This document shows, piece after piece, positions 1 to 8,353 of a DNA stretch of 64,000 bases. Origin of the DNA: Palsa-147 sp963771905 (lineage in GTDB: Bacteria > Acidobacteriota > Terriglobia > Acidiferrales > UBA7541); assembly GCA_963771905.1 (NCBI GenBank), contig CAVYVI010000015.1, positions 62,001 through 126,000 on the forward strand, in the 5' to 3' direction. The notes below the pieces were generated by a model. It had not been told where the DNA came from and searched no databases. It saw only the letters and a list, made by a program, of their open reading frames with translations. How positions within the stretch are numbered: position 1 is the stretch's first letter; each line of letters opens with the position of its first letter. A program made the translations under genes and the position numbers.

Positions 1-1637
1 AAGCCGTGAGTCATTTCATGCCCGATCACGACCCCGATTCCGCCATAGTTCATCGCGGCATCGCGCTTGTAATCGTAGAACGGCGGCTGCAGGATTCCCG
101 CCGGAAACACGATCTCGTTCATCGAAGAGTTGTAATATGCGTTTACCGTCGGCGGCGTCATGTTCCAGACCGCGCGGTCTACTGGCTTCCCGATTCTCGC
201 CAGGTGATAGTTGCGCTCGAAGAGCTCCCCGCGCCGAACGTTGTCGATGTAAATCCCGCGATCCACCGTGAACGCCGAATAGTCCCGCCACTTGTCCGGA
301 TACCCGATTTTGAGTTGAATCGCATCGAGTTTCGCGAGGGCCTCTTTGCGGGTCTCTTCTCCCATCCAGTCGAGCGTTTGCAGATCCGCTCGTAGCGCAG
401 CGACGATGTTTTGCACCATTTCAAGCGCTCGTGCCTTCGCTTCGGGCGGGAAATATTCCTTCACGTAGAACTGCCCGAGGGCTTCGCCCAGACTCTTGTC
501 CATCGCGATGACGCAGCGCTTCCAGCGCGGAAGATTTTGCAGCGTGCCGGACAGTGTGTGACCGGAGAAATCAAAATCCTCGTCCACAAACTTCGAAGAG
601 AGAGACGGCGCGGCCCAGTCAATCAAATGCCAGCGCAGATAGATTTTCCAGTCGGAAAGACTCGTGGCCGCAAGCTCCGTGTCGACTTCCTTGAAGAATT
701 CCGGCTCGCGGACGTTGACTGCATCGATGGCCGGGTAGCCGACTTCGTGGAAGTAGGCGTCCCAATCGAAGTGCGGCGTCAGCGTCTTCAGCCCTGCCAG
801 ATCCATCTTGTGATAAACATTGTCGGGATTCCGCTGGTCCACGCGCGTCATCGATGACTTTGCCAGCTTTGTTTCGAACGCAAGAATCATCTTCGCTTCC
901 GCAGCAGCAGTGCCCGGGTCATCTCCGAGCAACTCGAACATTTTTTGCACGTGCAGCACGTACGCGTCGCGCAGTTTCTGCGACTTCTCATCGGTCTTGA
1001 AATAATAGTCGCGATCCGGCATCCCGAGCCCGCCCTGTTGGGCCATCCCGATTTCCTGCGTGCTGTTCTTGTTGTCCTGCTGCGAGCTGAAAAGGAACGC
1101 GGCGTCTGCGCCGTCTCCTTGCATGCGTGCGATTTCAGCTTCCAGTTCGGCGAGGTTTGAAATCTCCGCGATGCGAGCGAATTCGCCGTCGAGCGGCGTC
1201 GCTCCCGCCTTTTCGACCGCCTCTTCATTCATGCAGCTCGCATAGAAATCGCCGATCTTCTGCTCGATCGAGCCTGGCTTGGCGGCGCTGTTCTTCTCCT
1301 CGGTCTCCAGAATGTGGTGCAGCTTTTCGCGATTGTCTTGAGCGAGCTGGTTGTAACTTCCCCAGCTCGGATATTCCGGCGGAATCGGATTCTTCTTGAT
1401 CCATCCCCCGTCCGCAAAGTGAAAGAAGTCATCGCACGGCTTCACGCTTCGATCGAGATTCGCGAGATCCAGGCCGTGCCCCTCGGGATCATCTGCGATT
1501 GGTGGCGAGACGCAGCCGCCCGCCGAAGACACCGGCGCGAAGTTCGTTTGCGCGACTGCATTCGACTGCGCGGAAAGAATGGCCGGAAAAAGCGCGCCCA
1601 GCGCCAGGCCGCACGCAAATGGAAGAATCAGCTTCAT
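1..1637 (-). CDS. M13 family (neprilysin/PepO-like) zinc metallopeptidase, 3' end cut by window edge
   Basis: About 545 codons are visible and the frame runs off the left edge, so the C-terminus is missing. The N-terminus is a signal peptide (MKLILPFACGLALGALFPAI). The motif GHEMTHGF close to the edge is the HExxH zinc site of gluzincins, preceded by MNYGGIGVVI as in M13 enzymes. The mid-region carries family features such as CDDFFHFADGGW near the N-terminus. M13 enzymes of this type are secreted endopeptidases acting on oligopeptides; the second zinc ligand (ExxxD) lies outside the window. The ATG is preceded by a GAGGGAAA ribosome-binding site. It is followed downstream, across about 68 bp, by the end of an aldehyde dehydrogenase gene on the same strand. 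Confidence 0.93.
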   Translation of the reverse strand, partial: MKLILPFACGLALGALFPAILSAQSNAVAQTNFAPVSSAGGCVSPPIADDPEGHGLDLANLDRSVKPCDDFFHFADGGWIKKNPIPPEYPSWGSYNQLAQDNREKLHHILETEEKNSAAKPGSIEQKIGDFYASCMNEEAVEKAGATPLDGEFARIAEISNLAELEAEIARMQGDGADAAFLFSSQQDNKNSTQEIGMAQQGGLGMPDRDYYFKTDEKSQKLRDAYVLHVQKMFELLGDDPGTAAAEAKMILAFETKLAKSSMTRVDQRNPDNVYHKMDLAGLKTLTPHFDWDAYFHEVGYPAIDAVNVREPEFFKEVDTELAATSLSDWKIYLRWHLIDWAAPSLSSKFVDEDFDFSGHTLSGTLQNLPRWKRCVIAMDKSLGEALGQFYVKEYFPPEAKARALEMVQNIVAALRADLQTLDWMGEETRKEALAKLDAIQLKIGYPDKWRDYSAFTVDRGIYIDNVRRGELFERNYHLARIGKPVDRAVWNMTPPTVNAYYNSSMNEIVFPAGILQPPFYDYKRDAAMNYGGIGVVIGHEMTHG

Positions 1638-1705
1638 GGGTTTCCCTCGATTAATTCTAGTTGGGTGCGGCGCGGAATCTTCGTGGCAACCCGCCGCGCG
1701 AATTC

Positions 1706-3208
1706 TCACGCGTTATCGATTTGCGCGCGCTGCAGCGTGTCGGAATAATCGACGTAGATCGATTTCCATTCCGTATAAAAATCAAGCGCCGCAAGTCCCG
1801 ACTCGCGATGTCCGTTGCCGGTGTTCTTGATTCCTCCGAACGGCAGATGCGTCTCTGCGCCGATTGTCGGCGCGTTCACGTAAACGATGCCGGTCTCGAG
1901 GTCGCGTTGTGCGCGGAATGCGTCGTTCACGTTTCGCGTGTAAATCGAAGACGAGAGCCCATACACAACCCCATTGGCGATTTCGAGCGCTTGCTCGAAC
2001 GTATCGAACGGAATGACCGAGACAACCGGCCCAAAAATTTCCTCCTGTGCGATGCGCATCTTTGCGTCCACGTCCACGTACACCGTCGGCTCGTGAAACC
2101 AGCCGCGCGCAAGCGGACCGCTGGCGAGCCGGTGACCTCCCGTCGCAAGTTTTGCGCCTTCATTCTTCCCGATCTCGACGTACTTCATCACCGTCTGAAG
2201 CTGCTGTTCGTTGATGTTGGGGCCCATGTCGGTCTTTGGATCGAGTCCGTCGCCGACGCGAAGTGATTTCGCCCGGGCCACAAATTTCTCCACGAACTCA
2301 CCGTAAACTTTCTTCTGTACGGCGACGCGGCTGGCTGCCGTGCACCGCTGCCCCGTCGTGCCGAATCCGCCCCAGATCGCGCCATCCACTGCCAAATCCA
2401 AATTCGCATCATCCATCACGAGAATAATATTTTTGCCGCCCATTTCGAGATGACACTTCTTGAATGTCGGCGCGCACTCTTCGCTGATGAGCCGGCCGAC
2501 CTCGGTCGACCCTGTAAAGCTGATCAGATTCGTGTCGCGGTGAGTGACGAGCGGTCCGCCAGCTTCCGGACCGTTTCCGTTCACGATATTTACGACGCCC
2601 CGCGGAAGTCCCGCTTCGGCGAGTACCTGAATGTAATTGTAGGAAGAATACGGCGTATCTTCTGCGGGCTTCAGAACCACGGTATTGCCGCACACGAGCG
2701 CCGGCGCGATTTTCCACGACGGGATGGCCATCGGAAAATTCCACGGCGTGATGAAACCGGCGACACCGATCGGCGAACGCACGCTCATCGCAAATTTATT
2801 CGGCAACTCGGACGGCGTCGTCTGTCCAAACATTCGGCGGCCTTCTCCCGCCATCAAGTACGTCATGTCGATGGCTTCTTGAACGTCGCCGCGCGTCTCC
2901 GCCAGAACTTTTCCCATCTCGCGCGTCATATCGCGCGCGTAGTCTTCCTTTCGCGCGACGAGAATTTCCGCGGCGCGATAAAGAATTTCGGCGCGTTTCG
3001 GCGCCGGCACGAGCCGCCATGTTTTATACGCTTCGCGCGCTGCATCCACCGCTGCGTTCACATCGTCTTTCGTCGACGATGGAAACATTCCGATCAGCTC
3101 GTCGCGATTCGCCGGATTGCGGTCCTCAATGGCCTTTCCGCCGCTCCCGTCCACCCATTCTCCGTTGATGTAATTCTTGTATGTTTTCGGCGCTGTTGCT
3201 GTCGCCAT
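1706..3208 (-). CDS. NAD(P)-dependent aldehyde dehydrogenase
   Basis: This 500-residue protein has the full ALDH fold: TPWNFP in the cofactor domain, the general-base glutamate in LEMGGKN, the catalytic cysteine in GQRCTAASR, and the C-terminal EEIFGPVV and FGGIKNTGNGHRESG motifs. The last resembles ALDH7/semialdehyde dehydrogenases, but the substrate cannot be read from sequence. An upstream GTG would add 22 residues. The internal ATG was chosen because a strong GGAGGA ribosome-binding site sits six bases before it and the family usually begins at YKNYINGEW. It stands alone between a peptidase and the DegP operon. Confidence 0.93.
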   Translation of the reverse strand: MATATAPKTYKNYINGEWVDGSGGKAIEDRNPANRDELIGMFPSSTKDDVNAAVDAAREAYKTWRLVPAPKRAEILYRAAEILVARKEDYARDMTREMGKVLAETRGDVQEAIDMTYLMAGEGRRMFGQTTPSELPNKFAMSVRSPIGVAGFITPWNFPMAIPSWKIAPALVCGNTVVLKPAEDTPYSSYNYIQVLAEAGLPRGVVNIVNGNGPEAGGPLVTHRDTNLISFTGSTEVGRLISEECAPTFKKCHLEMGGKNIILVMDDANLDLAVDGAIWGGFGTTGQRCTAASRVAVQKKVYGEFVEKFVARAKSLRVGDGLDPKTDMGPNINEQQLQTVMKYVEIGKNEGAKLATGGHRLASGPLARGWFHEPTVYVDVDAKMRIAQEEIFGPVVSVIPFDTFEQALEIANGVVYGLSSSIYTRNVNDAFRAQRDLETGIVYVNAPTIGAETHLPFGGIKNTGNGHRESGLAALDFYTEWKSIYVDYSDTLQRAQIDNA

Positions 3209-3401
3209 GGAAGTTCCTCCGAATCGTATCGCCGCGCGAAATCTCCGGGCAGTTTCGTTCACCGCGAATGGCACACGGCAAATGAATTCACGTCAAGAAG
3301 GCATTGGCTGTCGAGCGTTCCGGTGAACTCCGAAAGTATCAGACGCCGGAGAGCGCGTCAACGAAGCCGCTTCGACGAACACCCCTCAACAAAGGCGGCG
3401 T

Positions 3402-3956
3402 TCAGTTCTGCGGCTTGGCGTTTGCAGTTTGGCTTGTGAAGGTGGTTGCGGAAGGGGTCGTAGCGGGTGCGCTCGAAGGCGCCGGAGAATCCGCCGAAGG
3501 TTGCGGCGGGTGCGGCGCGCTCACCCCGGCGATGTCCGAGCCGAGGCCGAGCTTTTGGAGCGTCGGCGCATCTAGCTTGCCCGTTCCCGTGAGGCCGTGA
3601 TCTTCCTGAAAGCGGCGCATGGCTTCTTGCGTGTCCGAGTCCCACTTCTTCGAAGGATCCCGCTTGTAATATCCTTCCCGCGAGAGAGCCGATTGAATTT
3701 CCTCGATACGGTCTGCGGTCGGTGCCTTTTGCGAAGGCTCCCGGCGCGCACGGCTGTGTTTCTTTTTTTTCTTCGTCGGAGTCGGCGACGGTCCCGGCTT
3801 CGGCGGCTGCGACGCGACCAAGCTTCCGGATCTGCCTGCCGCTAGCGCCCCATCGGAAACGCACAGCGTCATCGCCATCGCCAAAATCGCCGCGACGACG
3901 AATATTCCTCGGAAGAGCCGGCTCAACCGGCCCGGGATGATCTCAGTTTTTTGCAT
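3402..3956 (-). CDS. Secreted peptidoglycan-binding-domain protein
   Basis: This 184-residue protein begins with a hydrophobic signal/anchor segment (about residues 18-38). A Pro/Lys-rich linker follows, containing a run of five lysines. A PG_binding_1-like domain spans about residues 78-135 (IEEIQSALSREGYY, then a QEAMRRFQEDHGLTGTGKLD repeat unit). The tail is rich in Ser, Pro and Thr. Such domains bind cell-wall peptidoglycan; no catalytic domain is present. Its ATG overlaps the TGA of the upstream HtrA protease gene by one base (TGATG), so the two are probably translationally coupled and may act together in the periplasm. Confidence 0.85.
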   Translation of the reverse strand: MQKTEIIPGRLSRLFRGIFVVAAILAMAMTLCVSDGALAAGRSGSLVASQPPKPGPSPTPTKKKKKHSRARREPSQKAPTADRIEEIQSALSREGYYKRDPSKKWDSDTQEAMRRFQEDHGLTGTGKLDAPTLQKLGLGSDIAGVSAPHPPQPSADSPAPSSAPATTPSATTFTSQTANAKPQN

Positions 3957-5494
3957 CACTCGTTCGGAACCGCTCCTGCCAAGAAAACGACCAGCGGACG
4001 ATCGTTCGGATCGCGCCGCACTACCTTGAACAAAACATCCTGCCCGGGTTTAAGCGCCGCGACTTCGCGCCGATAGTCCGCCAGAGAATTCACCGGAACG
4101 TGATTGACCTCCGAAATGATGTCGCCGCGGAGGAATTCGATGTCTTCCGCGAAACTGGCCGGCTCGACTTCGGAAACGATGACGCCCGTTTCTTTCCCGA
4201 GGCCCAATTTGCGGCTCAGCTCCGGCGTCAAGTCTTCGACGTGCAAACCGAACTGCGCCGGTTCAGCCGTTCCCGGCGCTTGCTCATCATTATCGGCCGT
4301 TTGCGGGAAAAGTTTTGCGCGATCGGCGACCGTCAGGCTCACGTCATGCGCCTGCTTATCGCGAAGATAGCGGAGCGTAATCTGTTGGCCGATCGGCGTT
4401 GCAGCAATCGGATCCACCAGGTCCGAGCCGGTGTGCACTGGATGGCCATTTACTTCCGTCACCAAATCGCCGGGCTGAATGTCGCCCTTCTGCGCCGGGC
4501 TGCCGGGTTCAATTCCCTCGACTACGATTCCGTAGGACGCGCCGAGCTCTTTCAGCAACACCGGATTCGCGCTGCGATCTTCGCTGAAGCTGATGCCGAT
4601 CGATCCGCGCGTCACTTTGCCCGTCGTAACGAGCTGGTTGTACACATTCACGACGGCGTTCGCAGGCAGCGCAAATCCGACGCCTTCGAATCCTCGTCCG
4701 CCCGTGTAAATCGCGGTGTTGATGCCGATCACTTCCCCGGCCATGTTGACGAGCGGTCCGCCGGAATTGCCGGGATTGATAGCGGCATCGGTCTGAATGA
4801 ATTTTTGAAATTGAAAGCCCGGATTCGGGCGATCTTTGGCGCTGACGATTCCGGCAGTAACCGTGGCCTGCAAGCCGAAGGGACTGCCGAACGCGAGAAC
4901 CCAATCACCCACCTGCACTCCTTCGGAATTCCCGAGGCGTGCCACGCGCAGCGCGTGGTCGGAGTCGATCTTAATGACAGCGAGATCGGTCTGGGGGTCG
5001 GTGCCGATCACCTTCGCGGTGTAATGCTTGGGATCTTTGTCCAAAGTGACTTCAATTTTCGTCGCCTGGTCGACCACGTGATTGTTGGTCAGAATGTACC
5101 CTTTGGAATCCACTACGACGCCCGATCCGAGACTCCGCTCGGCACTGTCGCTGTCATCCGGACTATCGAAAAAGTTGTCGAAGAAATCCTGGAAATCGTC
5201 GCCCTTCCGGGAGTGCTTGCCTTTCGGCCGCGCGATCACTTGCGTCGTGGAGATATTGACGACCGCCGGTTCGAGCTTCCCGGCGATGGCTGAAAATGTT
5301 CCGCTCAGTTGCACCGGGTCAGGAATCGCGAGAAGCGTGGCTCCGCTCGCGGATTGGCCGCGCGTCGCCATGGCTCGGCCCGAGATCAGCGTTCCAATTA
5401 AGATTCCGATGGCGAGCGTCAACACAATCAGCACGCCGGCAAAGAACTTCCGGCGCCGGACCCAGTCCATCAACTCGCGAATCTGAAGACCCAT
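3956..5494 (-). CDS. Do/DegP/HtrA-family periplasmic serine protease
   Basis: The protein has 512 residues. An N-terminal membrane segment (about 17-38) anchors or exports it. The trypsin-like domain has the triad His139 (LTNNHVV), Asp170 (TDLAVIKID) and Ser244 (GNSGGPLV). Two PDZ domains follow (about 290-385 and 400-500). The family degrades or refolds misfolded envelope proteins. A TTG one codon upstream is possible; the ATG was chosen because an AGGGAG site lies eight bases before it. It is first in a two-gene operon with the peptidoglycan-binding protein. An acidic Asp/Phe-rich insert lies in the loop around residues 99-117. Confidence 0.95.
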   Translation of the reverse strand: MGLQIRELMDWVRRRKFFAGVLIVLTLAIGILIGTLISGRAMATRGQSASGATLLAIPDPVQLSGTFSAIAGKLEPAVVNISTTQVIARPKGKHSRKGDDFQDFFDNFFDSPDDSDSAERSLGSGVVVDSKGYILTNNHVVDQATKIEVTLDKDPKHYTAKVIGTDPQTDLAVIKIDSDHALRVARLGNSEGVQVGDWVLAFGSPFGLQATVTAGIVSAKDRPNPGFQFQKFIQTDAAINPGNSGGPLVNMAGEVIGINTAIYTGGRGFEGVGFALPANAVVNVYNQLVTTGKVTRGSIGISFSEDRSANPVLLKELGASYGIVVEGIEPGSPAQKGDIQPGDLVTEVNGHPVHTGSDLVDPIAATPIGQQITLRYLRDKQAHDVSLTVADRAKLFPQTADNDEQAPGTAEPAQFGLHVEDLTPELSRKLGLGKETGVIVSEVEPASFAEDIEFLRGDIISEVNHVPVNSLADYRREVAALKPGQDVLFKVVRRDPNDRPLVVFLAGAVPNE

Positions 5495-5716
5495 CAACGT
5501 ACTCCCTTGCTGCGGGGACGCAATTCCACGAACTGCCAGTATAACACTGGCGGGACAGCGGAGAGATGAACACGTTTTTCACGATTTGCCCAGTCCGGCA
5601 CGTGCGGCGCCCTCCCCGCCCCCGTCCCTCCCAATATGACCGCTACAGCCTCGGGCATGATTTCGTGGCCACGGAACCGGTGCCTGAAAAACCGAGTTCG
5701 TGAGGCATGGTTTTTG

Positions 5717-5796
5717 TCCCGATTAGAAATGGGCCGGGAGGCGTGTTTTCCCGGTGTTGCAGCGATTTCTAATCGTCCGCCTATCCCGATTAGAAC
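5717..5796. repeat. Clustered GATTAGAA direct and inverted repeats
   Basis: TCCCGATTAGAA occurs at 5717-5728 and again at 5784-5795. Between them is ATTTCTAATC at 5765-5774, the exact reverse complement of GATTAGAAAT at 5721-5730. The gap between the protease gene and the next plus-strand gene is 417 bp and contains no convincing ORF. The arrangement looks like clustered regulator sites or a degenerate repeat element; which of these is unknown. Confidence 0.5.
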
Positions 5797-5832
5797 GGCC
5801 TGTTGGGTGGCGGGAGCCGTTGCGCGGCTTGA

Positions 5833-5862
5833 TTGGACGCGATTTCGGATTAGGCTTATGAT
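5833..5862 (+). promoter_or_regulatory. Candidate sigma-70-type promoter for the downstream secreted protein
   Basis: TTGGAC and TATGAT (five of six matches to the -10 consensus) are separated by 18 bp, about 50 bp before the ATG of the next gene. The -35 match is weak, so this is a suggestion only. Confidence 0.3.
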
Positions 5863-5911
5863 TTTGCCAACGCCGGGACTCATGAGACGCCGAGAGAAGG
5901 TAGGAGAGCCT

Positions 5912-6454
5912 ATGCAAACAATGAAGGTTCTGCTCCAAAAGTATTGGATTGCCAACGTACTTTGCGCGATGGCACTGCTATCCTCTCCGCCGCTTCGAGC
6001 CCAGCAGCAACCAAAAGACGCCGCCCCTCCCGCGCCCATGCCCGCCTCGATCACCAACGCCAAGAAAGCATTCATCTCTAACGCACCCGGCGGCATTCTT
6101 CCAACGTCTCTCGGCGGCCCCGACCGGCCTTACAACGAGTTCTATGCGGCGATGAAAACCTGGGGACACTATGAACTCGTGTCAGATCCAGTCAACGCCG
6201 ATTTGGTGTTCGAGATCAGCTATGACGACTCGCTTTCCGGGGTCGGTGGAACCGGCTCTTCGGGCTGTTCTTCCGCCAGCAACGAAAATCTGCGACTCGT
6301 GATCGTCGATCCAAAGAGCCGCACGCCGCTTTGGTGGTTCTCCGACTCGTTCGCGATCAAGTCAGGATTCATGCGCAAGACCACTCTCGACAGCAATTTC
6401 CTCCACTCAGTCGCTGCACTCGTGGATGACGTGAAAAAGCTCGTTGGCCCTTAG
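5912..6454 (+). CDS. Secreted hypothetical protein (DUF4136-like pattern)
   Basis: The 180-residue product starts with a signal peptide ending near LRAQQQP. The mature part contains a WGHYELVSDPVNADLVFEI segment and ends with a paired LRLVIVDP and LWWFSDSF pattern. This resembles small periplasmic proteins annotated near DUF4136 in Acidobacteriota; the assignment is from memory of such patterns, not a search. A GGAG ribosome-binding site lies seven bases before the chosen ATG. An upstream in-frame extension of over 90 codons is low-complexity relative to the gene and was not used. No function can be inferred beyond envelope location. Confidence 0.75.
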   Translation: MQTMKVLLQKYWIANVLCAMALLSSPPLRAQQQPKDAAPPAPMPASITNAKKAFISNAPGGILPTSLGGPDRPYNEFYAAMKTWGHYELVSDPVNADLVFEISYDDSLSGVGGTGSSGCSSASNENLRLVIVDPKSRTPLWWFSDSFAIKSGFMRKTTLDSNFLHSVAALVDDVKKLVGP

Positions 6455-6582
6455 CAATGATGCTGGCGTGAATATTTCCCAAAGACTTCTTGGGATGGGC
6501 TGCTCCATCCGCGGCCGCGTGCGACGCGGAACAGATACGATCGAAGGCTCGGGCAAATTGGCGAGTTCGAATCGGGGGCACG

Positions 6583-7125
6583 ATGAAACACAATTTACAG
6601 GACACGATATCGCTTCTTACTTGCACGCCCGCTGCTCTTGATGCGCTTTTGCGTGATCTTCCGGAAACGTGGACGATGCGCACTGAAGGTGAAAACACAT
6701 GGAGCGCGTTCGATGTCGTCGGCCATCTGATTCACGGCGAGCGCACGGATTGGATGCCGCGGACGAGGATGGTGCTGAAATTTGGCGAGGCTCAGACGTT
6801 TGAGCCCTTCGATCGTTGGGCGCAGGCACGAGAGAGCGAAGGCAAGTCGCTCGGACAGCTATTGGATGAATTCGCTCGTTTGCGGGCAGAAAATCTGCGC
6901 GAACTGCGTGCATTAAATCTCCGGCAAGAGGACCTCGAGCGGCGCGGGCGACATCCTTCCCAGGGAGTCGTTACTCTGTCGGAGCTGCTGGCCACCTGGG
7001 CAGCTCATGACTTAACTCATCTGCACCAAATCTCGAGAATTATGGCGCACCAATACCGGGAAGCCGTGGGTCCGTGGAGCGCATACCTTGGGGTGATGCA
7101 GTGCGCCGGCCATAGCGCTCCTTAA
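6583..7125 (+). CDS. DinB-superfamily protein (putative metal-dependent hydrolase/transferase)
   Basis: The protein has 180 residues and forms a predicted four-helix bundle. Putative metal-ligand histidines lie in VVGHLIHGE near the N-terminal third and in AAHDLTHLHQI near the C-terminus, as in DinB_2/YfiT-type proteins. The ATG has a GGGGG stretch a few bases upstream. DinB family members include thiol transferases such as bacillithiol transferases and uncharacterised enzymes; the substrate is unknown. It is convergent with the SRPBCC gene, with about 170 bp between them and no gene supported in that space. Confidence 0.85.
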   Translation: MKHNLQDTISLLTCTPAALDALLRDLPETWTMRTEGENTWSAFDVVGHLIHGERTDWMPRTRMVLKFGEAQTFEPFDRWAQARESEGKSLGQLLDEFARLRAENLRELRALNLRQEDLERRGRHPSQGVVTLSELLATWAAHDLTHLHQISRIMAHQYREAVGPWSAYLGVMQCAGHSAP

Positions 7126-7297
7126 TGAAATCTCCCGATAGGCGGAGTTGGGACAAGAGTTTCCGAGAGGCGTTGAAACTATTTGAGGACGCGGAAGTGA
7201 AGGTTTGTGAGTTGCACGGACCGCGAGACGTCGATGAGCTCGAGTCGAACCGCGTCGGGCCCGCCCGGCCAATTGAAAACGCGAACGCTCGCCGGCA

Positions 7298-7801
7298 TCA
7301 AGTTTTTATATTTGACGCCAGGAAAGCGGCGAGGCGGTCATAGCTCATGGCCACACCGTCCTTCATGCCTGTTTTGAGGACGGCATCGCGGGCCTCCCGC
7401 GACTCGTAAAGTACGGTGAGAGTGAGGGTGGTTTTGCCGCCCTGCTCGGCCAGCACGGTTGTCAACAATGCTTCGCCGGGATACCAGGGCTCGTCGAACT
7501 TCTCGGTTGAGACGAGCTTCTCCGGCGGCACGATTTCGCGAAAAACACCGCGTGCGCCCATCTCGGCGCCTTCCGTGCTGCGCCATAAGTAGCGATAAGC
7601 GCCGCCCACCCTCAGATCGATCTCGCAGATTGGCATCAACCAGCCCGGCGGGCCGAGCAACCACTGCTTGACGAGTGCGGGATTGGTGACGGCGTCGAAG
7701 ACCAGGCGGCGTGGAGCGTCGAAGACGCGTGTCATGGCGATCTCGCGGTCGGAGGGCAAGGTGACTTGCAATGTTGCAGCTTTCTTCGCAGCGTCATTCA
7801 T
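7298..7801 (-). CDS. SRPBCC/AHSA1-family ligand-binding protein
   Basis: This 167-residue protein has typical AHSA1 features: REIAMTRVFDAPRRLVFDAVTNPALVKQWL at the start, GGAYRYLWRS in the middle and a terminal helix MSYDRLAAFLAS. These proteins have a START-like cavity for hydrophobic ligands. It follows the ArsR-type regulator by 12 bp on the same strand, a very common pairing in which the regulator and SRPBCC protein are co-transcribed. Its ligand is unknown. Confidence 0.9.
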   Translation of the reverse strand: MNDAAKKAATLQVTLPSDREIAMTRVFDAPRRLVFDAVTNPALVKQWLLGPPGWLMPICEIDLRVGGAYRYLWRSTEGAEMGARGVFREIVPPEKLVSTEKFDEPWYPGEALLTTVLAEQGGKTTLTLTVLYESREARDAVLKTGMKDGVAMSYDRLAAFLASNIKT

Positions 7802-7813
7802 CGGCGATCCCCT

Positions 7814-8170
7814 TTATCGTTTCGTGCGTTCCCGTTTTTTCTTCTTCTTGGTCTTCGACGCTTTCGTTTGCAACTCAGTCAACAGGGCGTCCAGGCGCTG
7901 GTAGTTGCCTTCCCAAATGCGCCGGTACCGCTCGAGCCAGACTTCGAGCTCCTGGAGCGGGGCGGGCCGCAGCTCGTAAATTCGACGCTGAGCGTCGACG
8001 CGAACGTCAACCAGGCCGGCATCGCTCAGGACGCGGAGATGTTTGGAGACCTGCGGCTGGCGGAGACGCAGGCGAGAGACCATGTCGCCGACGGGGCGAG
8101 GGCCATCACGCAAGAGTTCGACGATCTGAAAACGATTGGGCTCGGCGAGGGCTTTTAGGGTGGCTAACAT
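7814..8170 (-). CDS. ArsR-family winged-helix transcriptional regulator
   Basis: The protein has 118 residues. The wHTH domain occupies most of it: LKALAEPNRFQIVELLRDGP, then RLRQPQVSKHLRVLSDAGLV as the recognition helix and a beta-wing RRIYELRP. The tail is very basic (TKKKKKRERTKR). No metal-binding cysteine pair is visible, which fits the SRPBCC-associated subgroup rather than arsenic sensors. It is the first gene of a two-gene unit with the SRPBCC protein and probably represses its own promoter through the palindrome immediately upstream. Confidence 0.92.
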   Translation of the reverse strand: MLATLKALAEPNRFQIVELLRDGPRPVGDMVSRLRLRQPQVSKHLRVLSDAGLVDVRVDAQRRIYELRPAPLQELEVWLERYRRIWEGNYQRLDALLTELQTKASKTKKKKKRERTKR

Positions 8171-8180
8171 GACGGGAGCG

Positions 8181-8216
8181 AATATGCCTGAAGGCGACTA
8201 TGCCTGTCAAGGTATA
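8181..8216 (-). promoter_or_regulatory. Promoter with overlapping palindromic operator for the arsR-SRPBCC unit
   Basis: On the minus strand a perfect TTGACA (8205-8210) is 18 bp from CATATT (8181-8186). An imperfect palindrome, TAT-n-CCT...AGG-n-ATA (8199-8216), covers the -35 box, and a second TATGCCTG copy (8183-8190) covers the -10. The -10 box ends ten bases before the ATG and no Shine-Dalgarno sequence is visible, so the transcript would be almost leaderless. Confidence 0.55.
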
Positions 8217-8310
8217 TTCTTGTAGAGGAATACTAGAGAAACGGGCGCGTTTTGCGGTTCATGGCCGCTCAGGACGAAATCGTCGGCGCATTCGTTTTCT
8301 TAGGTTGGCA

Positions 8311-8339
8311 TTGGCGGAATGTTGCAGGCTTGTTACAAT
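8311..8339 (+). promoter_or_regulatory. Candidate promoter for leuCD
   Basis: TTGGCG and TACAAT are separated by 17 bp. The -10 box matches five of six consensus bases and ends 14 bases before the leuC ATG, implying a very short leader. A GGGG at 8340-8343 could be a weak ribosome-binding site. No leader peptide or T-box is visible. Confidence 0.4.
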
Positions 8340-8353
8340 GGGGATTCACGCCT

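Noticed and set aside
7125..7343. 72-codon plus-strand ORF whose ATG overlaps the DinB stop
   Set aside because: It runs over the 3' end of the opposite-strand SRPBCC gene and its composition is not protein-like.
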